This document shows, in pieces, positions 55,501 to 64,000 of a DNA stretch of 64,000 nucleotides. Made by a program: the position numbers and the translations under genes. The notes beneath the pieces are model-generated. The model saw nothing but the letters and a program-made list of their open reading frames with translations, searched no databases and was not told where the DNA came from. Within the stretch, counting starts at the first letter, position 1; every line of letters starts with the position of its first letter. This stretch comes from Sipunculus nudus (taxonomy: Eukaryota; Annelida; Sipuncula; Golfingiida; Sipunculidae), in the NCBI GenBank assembly GCA_026874595.1, contig CM049311.1, positions 58,302,453 to 58,366,452 of the forward strand. The letters are read 5' to 3'.

Positions 55501-56075
55501 GTGTTCAAAAACCAATAAGCTTGATCTTCAATTTCAAATCGTCTGGAATAGAAATTATTTGTGAATGCTGTGGCTTTTCAGTGAAGTAGTCCTAATTTTT
55601 GTCCTCAAATTTGGTGATAGGAGGCCCATTTGGAGAGGAGACATATATATGTTTTTGAATTGCAAAATCAACCTCATTCTAGTTAGGATAATGGTTTTCA
55701 TTATGTGTCATTCTGTGCATGGTTTGTTTGTGAAAATATCAATATGTTTGTAACATTGTTTACTTTCAGAGGACTGATACACCTCCACTACCTACAGTAC
55801 CTCCAGCTGCTCCCTATCAACCACCTCACCAAGCTCCACCCTTCACCATGCCAACACCTCCTTCTGGGTACAACCAGCCTCCAGCACCTGTCAATCAAGG
55901 AATGAAGGCTCCGCCCCCTGCTGCAAAGGGAGGTCTACCCGACTTACCAGACTTGCCTAGTGTGCCATCAAATAACTTTCATGCTCCACCAGCAGGGGGC
56001 AGCTCTGCAGGGGGAGAGGATGTTGACTTTGATGACCTGACTCGTAGATTTGAAGAACTCAAAAAGAGGAAATAA
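52240..56075 (+). CDS. IST1: IST1 homolog, ESCRT-III-associated factor (three coding exons, 325 residues)
   Basis: IST1 is an ESCRT-III-like protein that binds CHMP1 and VPS4/LIP5 and regulates membrane scission in endosome sorting and cytokinesis. Coding exons: 52240-52508, 53761-54163 and 55770-56075; GT-AG junctions and phases agree. Exons 1-2 give the helical IST1 domain (KYQKLTTNLRLTINRLKLLE...VEHIIREDYLVEAMEMIE, then LIWA-like VIWATPRLQ, NVPYEPDPG). The middle is Pro-rich and variable. The C-terminus DVDFDDLTRRFEELKKRK is the MIT-interacting motif. At 325 residues it is somewhat shorter than vertebrate IST1 (about 365), mainly in the Pro-rich linker. The gene is complete and divergent from MDN1. 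AATAAA overlaps the stop codon (56072-56078). Confidence 0.96.
52509..53760 (+). other. IST1 intron 1
   Basis: 1.25 kb, AT-rich. A GC-richer stretch at about 53190-53350 (GGATACCAGCCTAGCAATGG ... GGTTGCTGGGCCAGCAAGC) looks like an interspersed repeat, but I found no second copy in the window. Confidence 0.5.
53761..54163 (+). CDS. IST1: IST1 coding exon 2
   Basis: Acceptor ATGTCTCTAG; completes Lys, then ELEDGLVEPIASVIWATPRL through KLAVQAPPRLLVEKYLEEIA and NVPYEPDPGPVEVDEP, ending PNMYPPNQ with donor GTGAGG. Confidence 0.95.
54164..55079 (+). other. IST1 intron 2, first part; nothing recognised
   Basis: AT-rich, no coding or repeat signal that I can support. Confidence 0.5.
55080..55540. 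repeat. ~145-bp tandem repeat in IST1 intron 2
   Basis: GGTGACCTTGACCT...CTTCAAGGTCAA occurs near 55225 and 55370, with a decayed third unit near 55525. Each unit pairs a TGACCTTGACCT block with TCAAGGTCA, so it contains closely spaced inverted half-sites. Confidence 0.65.
55770..56075 (+). CDS. IST1: IST1 coding exon 3 (Pro-rich linker and MIM)
   Basis: Acceptor TTTACTTTCAG; RTDTPPLPTVPPAAPYQPPH, further Pro-rich sequence, GGLPDLPDLPSVPSNNF, and the C-terminal MIT-interacting motif DFDDLTRRFEELKK before TAA. Confidence 0.95.
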   Translation, partial: RTDTPPLPTVPPAAPYQPPHQAPPFTMPTPPSGYNQPPAPVNQGMKAPPPAAKGGLPDLPDLPSVPSNNFHAPPAGGSSAGGEDVDFDDLTRRFEELKKRK

Positions 56076-57570
56076 AATATGTGCTGGTGTTTCTCCTAAT
56101 CTTAATGTAATCTGTACCATTTTGTAAATAGGTTTGTCCTAATCTTTATGAGGAATTTACACTCTTTATATAAATAATATAGTCAAGTCTGCAAGAGATA
56201 TGCAATATATTTGATAAGTCAAAATTAAGGAATAGGTTTGTGTTTTGCCATAATGAACAGAATATTGTAACTGATAGCATCTGCTATTAAGGATTCAGGC
56301 ATCAATATCTAAGAGTGAATGTATATAAATTGCTTTTTGGCATGATATCCAGATTTATATTAGGGAACAGTTACTGCCTACGGTTCTGAATATTTCATGG
56401 TACATTACCAGAAATTTAAAGTCAGCAGCTATACAGGGATCACTTGCCAAGGCAAGTCTTCTCCTACTCTTCGTGATTTATTGGGAATGTTTCAGCCCAT
56501 AAGGATCAGATAGGGGTGCAGAATGAAACAATCACAGAATGTGACTGAGGGCATATTGCCACTACAACGGAGTACCTGTAATTTTAGTTTGTGTACATAT
56601 ATTATTTAGTATCAGTAAGGGACATATTGATGAGTATTAGTAACATTTTGTTGATGCTGTACACTTTCCTGGGCATGATTCAGACATAACTGTAAAGCCT
56701 TTATAATCACCTGAGGTTTTAATCTGTGATAAAAGTGTATTTGGGCTTGTTGTACAATGTCAGCCAGTAGAAAACAAAAAATTATGTGAAGATCAAACTA
56801 AGTATGCACTGTAACCCATGCATAGCTGTCACATGATTTGGGGGGGGGGGGGTCGGGGGAAGGGGGTGTTGTAGAATTACTGCTACATGAACTACTGAAG
56901 TAGAGGAAGTGTTCTTGATTAAAAGCAAGAAGGAATTAATGGTATCATAGCATAGGCAAAATTCAAACAGCACTCCAGTGTGAACAAGAGATAAATATAT
57001 GTGAATCAGGAATACTTCTACTCTACCTGTATTCAGACAGAATGATGGTGCACAAGTGAGTGCTAGAAATGCTTTTGTTTGTGAACATTGGATTTATATA
57101 ATCAAGGAGGTGCTTTCCATTAAATTTAAATTTGATTATTGTTGTCAAGAGAAATTTATTGAACATATACTGAATATACTCTTTAATTAGCATTAACTTA
57201 TGCAGTTTGTTTCATTTTTTTTTCAAACTCCAAAACAAGATGAAAACTAATGCTCCAAGTTCCATATCCTAAACTCCTAACCCACAAAGACTAAGATGTA
57301 ACCCACAAAAAACTAGGTTGCCAGGAGCTTACAAGCCTTCCCCTCACACTGGAAATCACCATTTGTAGTGTTTTTTTTTTTTTTTCATTTTTCAAATTAT
57401 TTCATATCTTGCTTTCAGATTTCAGTTTAACCCTTTCCAGTTTACAAGCCACTAAAGAGCACTCAAAACGGGCCACTAGAATGCCATGATATGTACAGAT
57501 TCTTTCAGGACAAAAATATTGCATATTATTTCTAAGTTTCAATGATTTTTAATAATCTTCAGCAAACATT
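56076..57570 (+). other. IST1 3' UTR and flank
   Basis: No coding exon seen. A G-homopolymer tract (13 G then GGGGGAAGGGGG-like) lies at about 56839-56867, and a T-run near 57370. The polyadenylation site could not be fixed: AATAAA overlaps the stop, and another AATAAA-like motif lies near 56990. Confidence 0.5.
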
Positions 57571-60196
57571 ATTAGCTCAGCTGACTATAAGTCATCTGAG
57601 CTATAGTCGTGGTCCATTGTCCGTCGTCCGTCCGTCTGTCCGTCCGTCCGTCCGTCCGTCCGTCCGTCCGTCCGTCCGTCCGTAGATGTGGCACGTTTTG
57701 AAACCGTAAGACCTAGGAATCCAAAATTCGGCATAATGTTAGATGTCCCCAAGATCTCCTACCAAGCCGAAAACTGGGTGTTTGCAACTTCGTTCCTTTG
57801 AGAAATTAAGGAAAAACCTCAATTTTTTATTAAAAACCTATTTTCACACTTCAGGACTGCCTAATATCAAAACCACTCATCTGTTTTACCTCATATTTAC
57901 CATAAATATTCCTCTATATAGTTCCTATGTACATGCCAGTAATTAGGTCTGTATTATTTAATTTAAAAAAGTTATGGGCCCAAACATAATGCATTTTGTA
58001 AAAAATCAGAAAAGATATTTGATCACTTAACACAAAAAATGTTAATGCTATGGACCTTTTTCCAGTAATATAACTTTAATTAATCAAAATTAAATTGTAT
58101 ACCCAAAATTAGATGAAAATCTTTTAAATTTTTTAAAATATTAATAAAAATAAAAAATTTGTACCTTAAATTTTGCCCAACTTTGACCATGGCACGTTTT
58201 TTTCCTGTAAGTACTGTGGATTTAATTTTCACAGCATGTTTTTGTTAGCATTTCAACTGTTAACACAAAAAATTTGAAACCAGTTGATCAAAAACTGTAG
58301 ATTTTAATCAAGTTTTCAAGCACCATGTAACATATTGTTTACATCAAGCTTGTGTTATGCAGTTTGCAAGAGCTCAGCTCCCCAGCTTCAGCTCTAAGTT
58401 CCTTAAATTCGGCATACAGTTAGATGTCTCCAAAATGCCCTACCATGCCAAGAATTTGGTCACTAGGACATTCGAGATATTAATGAAAAACTTCATTTTT
58501 CCATTAAAAACCCATTGTTACACTTCAAGACTGCCCAATATCAAAACCACTGATCTGACTTTAATCATAAATAATATACATATTTTTCATTCTCTATGCA
58601 CATGCCAGAATGATGTCAGTATTGTGTAATTGTTTTAAGTTATGGGCCCAAACATAATGCACTTTGTAAAAAATCAAGAAATATATTTACTCCCTTAACA
58701 AGAGCATTGCTGAAGCTAGAGATTTTTTTGTCAGGGATGTAACATTATTTAATCAAGATTCAATTGAATACCCAAAATTAGTTCTGAATTTTTCTAATTT
58801 TATTTAGTATAAATATAAAATTTGTACCTTAAATTTTGCCCAACTGTGACCATGGCACGTTTGTTTCCCGTGAGCACTGTTGATATAATTTTCATATCAT
58901 GCACACATAAGCAATTCAGCTTTTTAGTTTAGAAAGCTGAAAGAAATTGGCCAAAAATTGTAGCTTTTATTAATGTTTTTTATGAGACCCTGTCAGACTT
59001 TGGCTCTCTCCAGCCCCTCTTGAGTCACCTGTATGTTGACCTTGTTGACCTTTCATCAAATTATGCACGCCTGAGGCGAGGCATACATGGAATCCAGGCA
59101 GCTTATGGCAAGCCACAGTTGATCCAGGTGTCCAACCCAACTTATCTAGTAGTTTTAACCAAGAACATAACAAAAAACAATAAATTAATAAATTTTTATT
59201 ATAACAAATTAAAGAAAAATAGAAAAGGATTTTGTTAGTTTATAATAACAGGAAATTAACTTGCAGTTACTGATGATATAAGAATCTTGTATCGATGTGT
59301 AGAATGTCACATATTCCAAATAACACCATGCAGTCACCTATGGCATTTTTCAGTTCAATTTTAATGATAAAGAAGTAAATCATATTATTCATTACTAATC
59401 ATTAGGGATCTTATGAAGGAAATTAGACAAAGATGCAGTTGATAATATTAATCTAGATTCCTGCTGTGTCTAATGTGTACATTGATGTGAAATTAGTCCA
59501 AAATGAATTTTTTACAGTTATTTTTTATATAAATAAAAGCCATAAAACCAGGTACTTATGATCATTATTTAAATGTGTGAATTTTGTATATTCTGGATTC
59601 TCAACATCATTTTTTGGTGAAAACTGAATAAATTCCAGACATGGTGCAAATACTTTGTAATTGTATTTAAATACGAATATGATTTTGTACTCCATTATAA
59701 AATTTCTTGCATAAAGAATGGGAATTCAGGTAAAAATGAAAATATATGAATACTCGTGCAAATACTTTCAAAATTTATTCATGAATGCATTCATGAATAT
59801 ATTCTTTAATATTATTTTAATAATCATATCAGTTATATTTCATTTTAAAAAATCATATGATTCTCTTATTATTTTTAATAAAAATTATATTTGGGACAAT
59901 ATTTGTATTTTTTTTAATAAATAGTTAAACTCTTATATTATATGTTCTGCTTATAAGTTATATGGCCAAGTCAAAATCTGTGTGACAATAGTACTCCATT
60001 TGTTAATAAAATAAATGAAATCAATCCTCTTCCCTGTCTCCAAAGGTACTATCAAAATCATACATAAGCTAAACAACAACAACTCATAATACAGCTTATA
60101 TTTATTACCACACAAAACCAGCATGTGCCTCATTTCTAAATAATATTTTTTTATCATATATAACAGCTGAGCGTCGTGACCCATAGGTCCCTTGTT
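57571..60196 (-). repeat. Reversed full-length copy of the CCATGGGTCA...GCTCAGCTGA repeat
   Basis: Read on the minus strand it starts AACAAGGGACCTATGGGTCA (60196) and ends with the GTCAGCTGAGCTAAT hairpin at 57571. A (GTCC/GTCCGTCC)n run is at 57620-57682. The interior shares TTGCCCAACTTTGACCATGG and GGGCCCAAACATAATGCA with 4788-7833 in inverse orientation, twice each. Confidence 0.75.
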
Positions 60197-60900
60197 AGTT
60201 GGAACTGTTGAAAATTTGATAAAGATACAAAAAAAGCTTGAAAAAATATGGCTGTTAGAGTTAATATAAATAGTGTTAGAATTTGTCGGAAATCTAAAAT
60301 AAATGTAAACAGTAAAGGGTTAAACAAGTTCATAAACTGATACTGGAGAATTTCTATCTATATGCTGACAAATATTACTTACAAGCCTTAGTGTTACAGA
60401 GTCAAATAAGCCAATTCACAACCAGTAAGATGGGACATCTCCATTTATTAGAGAACTAAAATATATCTTTTTTGAAGAATATGTATTAGCAAATTGACTG
60501 GATAGGTATTTTTTTATAGAATCTAACAAAAAACTCTCCGTGTAAAGTGATTTTTAATTCCACATTTGCTTGTTGCTTTGATGAAACTGGTCGTCACATG
60601 GCCTCATTGTATGAGTGTGATGAGATGTTATTTGTTGTATAAAAACAATAAACAGCAAGCTTAAGCTGATATATGTTTTATTCTTTCATAAAAGATGTCC
60701 TGGGCTACATCTTATGTATATAATATTATATACAGAATCAATTGTAATCATGTTTTAATTAAATAATTACAGTGGGTGGTGCCCCACATAAGTTGACTCC
60801 ATGTTTATCACTCAACCCAGTATTTCACATGATGTCTTACCTTAGAGAAATGTCCTGAATGTTAGTAAGCCTTATCATATTTCACTTTGTTTATTCTAGT
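60197..60900. other. Intergenic, nothing recognised
   Basis: AT-rich. AATAAACAGC at about 60645 could be a polyadenylation signal on the plus strand, but no coding exon precedes it apart from distant IST1. Confidence 0.4.
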
Positions 60901-60904
60901 GATA

Positions 60905-61172
60905 CCCACAACAGCTTTGGTGGTTGTCACAGTGAACCCCATAGCAGCTGTGGTGGTTACTAGTGATTCCCATAGCAGCTGTGGTGGTTACTAGAGATAA
61001 TCATAGCAGCTGTGGTTACCACAGATTCCCATAGTAGTTGTGGTGGTTACCACAGATTCCCATAACAGTTGTGGTGGTTACCACAGTGATACCCATAGCA
61101 GCTGTGGTGGTTACCACAGTGATACCCATAGCAGCTGTGGTGGTTACCACAGTGATACCCATAGCAGCTGTA
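60905..61172. repeat. 33-bp minisatellite with palindromic core
   Basis: Tandem units of GTGGTTACCACAGTGATACC then CATAGCAGCTGTG, exactly 33 bp in the right half (61072-61170) and degenerate to the left. The TGGTTACCA core is palindromic. Because 33 is divisible by 3, the array gives an open frame (VVVTTVIPIAA repeats) with no other sign of coding. Confidence 0.9.
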
Positions 61173-62445
61173 CCGGACCAAAACAACATTAGCCTAGTTC
61201 AAGCTTTCTGGCTGATGGACCTCACAATCAATATGAATCAGGTAAAATCCATAGGTTTGCATGGCATTTGAAATGGCTGTTTGATGAAGCTTTTACCTAA
61301 GTTCTTTTGATATGCTTTATTTTATTGAAACAGGATTGTTATACAAACCTAACAAATAGCTTGAGTTATACGCACTTGGAGTTTAGAAACAAAACATACA
61401 GGACAGGTACCACGTGACTGTATTGCCATGCTGCAAAATGTTATTTTACCCATACAGTACTCCCATCAACCTTGACCACACACTGAAAAAAAAACAGGAA
61501 CAGTTCTCAAAACCACAACTAAGAATGGTTCATAAATATAACATAAAATTGGCATTAGCTGAGAATGGCTTGACTGAATTGTCTAAAAATATTATACCAG
61601 TACAACCCAATTTTACCTGGGTGTAGCAACAAAGAAATAACAGTTACAAGGTGAACATTAACAGATGGTTAATTCAGCAAGATAATCCATTTGTGCTGTT
61701 TTTTTTATATCAACTGCCAGCAACATTCAAATATATCGGAAACACCCATACAAACACATTAAATCATTCTTTTATTATATATTGGCATGTGGTGATCAGT
61801 ATAATTTCAACATTGTAACTAATTTGCACAGTGTATATTTAAATATATACCCCTTTGAGTGTCATACCAACAATTAAATAGCTGTTTTACATATAAATAC
61901 ACTTGTCTCCAAATAAACCCATTCAAATAAGTACAGAAGATATATTAACTTCATAATACCCTTATATTTGACTTCATGGTCATTCAGCTGTGTACAAAGC
62001 ACAATACAGAAATACACCTCTAGACCGACCAGCTCGAATCAATTGTTTGTTAAAATATGTTTTGCATTGAAACAACATGCCAGTGTACTAATCAGGTTAG
62101 CTGACTGATTTCATGAAACAGATTCTAGGTTACTGACTATAGTACATTACAGATATAAAAATTGTGATGAAGATAGAAAAAGTATAATTTTACATGTATC
62201 TGAGAATAAGAATTCAAAATAGGGATATATTAAGTGCATATTGATACATTGCTAGTAAATTACCTGATAACCTGTACATGTTCATAAAATAGTTGGCAAC
62301 ATGCTGTACTGTGCCCTACATCTGTAGATGGCTGGTTGGTAATTGTGAACACAACTTTCCATAATTCCTTTTGAGAAGCCTCTTTCCTGTATTTATCACT
62401 TTGTATATTTCCATTGTTACAATGGCTGAAGATGGTTTCAGTCTG
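61173..62445. other. Intergenic, nothing recognised
   Basis: Only short open frames; no recognisable domain, RNA gene or repeat. Confidence 0.5.
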
Positions 62446-62877
62446 TTAAAGGGGCCTAATCACCTATAAAGCATGTTGAATTATCATAAATAGAGTCTTC
62501 CCTTAAAAAGAAATTTGTATCTGCCATAAAATATTGCCCTGAAACCATTTGCTTACTCCTGTAAGTGTTAGAAACTTGACCATGCTCGACCACAGGTGTC
62601 AACATAAACACAATGCGTGCATCGCTCAAACCACCCAACGTGTTAATCAGGAGATGCCCTGACTGACTTGGCTTATGCGGCCTTGCTATGTGTAAACAGA
62701 CACATGTTGAATGTGTTTACAAACAGGCAGAGCCATAACAAGATGTTAAACAGCTGTATGTGAGGTACTGAGACTGTGTGCTGGGATGATTTTGCTGGGA
62801 AACTTTTGTATAAAGCAAATTTGCACTGATAAGGTGAAAGAATAGGCATAATATTGCTCTTGATAACGTCCCTTTAA
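62446..62877 (+). mobile_element. TTAA-flanked MITE, copy 2
   Basis: Bounded by TTAA on both sides; ends TTAAAGGGGCCTAATCACC and (inverted) TTAAAGGGACGTTATC. Similar along its length to the reverse complement of 17911-18404, diverged by perhaps a quarter to a third by eye. Confidence 0.7.
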
Positions 62878-64000
62878 CAAGTTTTGAGGAATTACATAGC
62901 CATCATGTAAACATTCTTCCAGTAGTGACCCTGATACTCACACTTCCAAAATTTACCGGTCCTGCTTTTTACTTGTACTTGACAGTAAAGTACTTCACTT
63001 ATACTGGTCCTCAGAAAACTTTAAATATACATTCTGTATGTGTAGTTCATACTTTTTTCAAGTTTTCAAAGAAACTGCCAGATGGCTTTTTTTCTTCATG
63101 GACTTTATTTGGATTTTACTTAAAGATTTAGCAGAGTGTAAGTTTTTGTTAGTTTACTCCTCTGAAGCCGCACTTCGAAAATGTCCATTTTTGATCCTGA
63201 AGTATCAAGAATGGTGCAAAAGAACCCAGACAGAGTCATGCCTGTGTAATATGCTAGTCACAATAATATATGGAGGCTTGTTTCTAAGATATTATTATTA
63301 AAAGAATTTCCCTATTCACTTTACACATTCAAATCACTTTAAAATAAAAATGTTTATAATTTAAATTTAATATCTCCATTATACTAAATAATTCTCTAAA
63401 AAAGGTTTTCAAAGTTATAACTCTACTTCACCAAACCCTGGCCAGTGGATGGAGATCTAGATAAGATACGTTTTATTTGTTTGTGGTGAACACGAGCCAT
63501 GGTGTTGAAAAAATCAGATGCATGGAGAGAGTTCAGATAAACAGCCTAGTGAACCCATTCAGATCAAGGCATTTACTGTTGTACAACAGCAACTTTTCAA
63601 GCAGTGTCCAAACACAATCAAGAAGTTTGCCAGATTTTTAACAGAAAATGACAATATGCAACCTCTTCCACAAATAATGTGTTAAAATTTAAGAATTTCA
63701 ATCACACTGGCAATGTTGAGCTCTTATTGCCACCTCTGAAGGTTAAAATTTTATGTATGTTTACAATAAATTAATCTAACTGGAAAACACAGCCAACAAA
63801 AATATTGTATTATCCTCTTTCAACTGATTAAAGTTGAATTAACAGTGAAATAAGCCACAGGATGTATCAAATTATAAATATTAGTGCACTTCACAGTATA
63901 AACATATATCAACTGATCTTGTAGCTACAAGCACTTGAGTAATAACTTCTGAAAACATTTTTGTCATATCTGGAACAGGCATGCCAGCTATATAATTGGC
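62878..64000. other. Intergenic to right edge, nothing recognised
   Basis: AT-rich sequence with short open frames (the longest, 87 residues at 63038-63301, has no recognisable similarity). No RNA gene or clear repeat seen. Confidence 0.5.

Noticed and set aside
57620-57682. (GTCC)n run as an independent microsatellite
   Set aside because: It is the normal GGAC-rich subterminal part of the hairpin-ended repeat family.
61038-61271. 77-residue frame in the 33-bp minisatellite
   Set aside because: Open only because the period is divisible by three; no start context or other coding sign.

Overview
This is AT-rich metazoan DNA with many introns. The mix of interspersed repeats (repeat bodies ending in runs of GGAC/GTCC, the GCTCAGCTGA termini, many small TIR elements) is what I would expect of a marine bivalve mollusc. 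That assignment is an inference from style, not from a search. There are no bacterial-type operons.

Left third (1-26350, minus strand): seventeen consecutive coding exons of the midasin gene (MDN1), the giant AAA+ ATPase of 60S ribosome maturation. They run from near the N-terminus through AAA1 into AAA2, and the splice phases join without a gap. The first ~30 codons were not located and the gene continues off the left edge. Its introns are full of repeats: a family with a TGACCCATGGGTCA-type 5' end and a GCTCAGCTGA hairpin 3' end, a ~180-bp-unit family ending in a GCCCCGGCC hairpin, a third hairpin-ended family, and a TTAA-flanked MITE.

Middle (27247-51588): an intergenic transposon cluster. 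It holds a TA-flanked Tc1/mariner-pogo-like element, a 1.55-kb TIR element, and then a three-level nest. The outer element (29997-51581) is foldback-like: each terminus carries the same outward-facing reading frame, and between them lies a ~170-bp satellite that inverts at 32250. Its right end was split by a Mutator-like element (42117-51562), flanked by a perfect 9-bp duplication GTCGAACTT, that encodes a PHD finger + OTU protease + MULE transposase protein. The subterminal minisatellite of that element was in turn entered by a Merlin (IS1016-type) transposon (about 48340-51486) with an apparently intact DDE transposase.

Right part (51589-64000, plus strand): the complete IST1 gene (ESCRT-III regulator, three coding exons, 325 residues) with a plausible promoter. 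Beyond it are a reversed copy of the hairpin-ended family, a 33-bp minisatellite, a second copy of the TTAA MITE and otherwise unassigned intergenic DNA. MDN1 and IST1 are divergently transcribed and the transposon nest fills the space between them.
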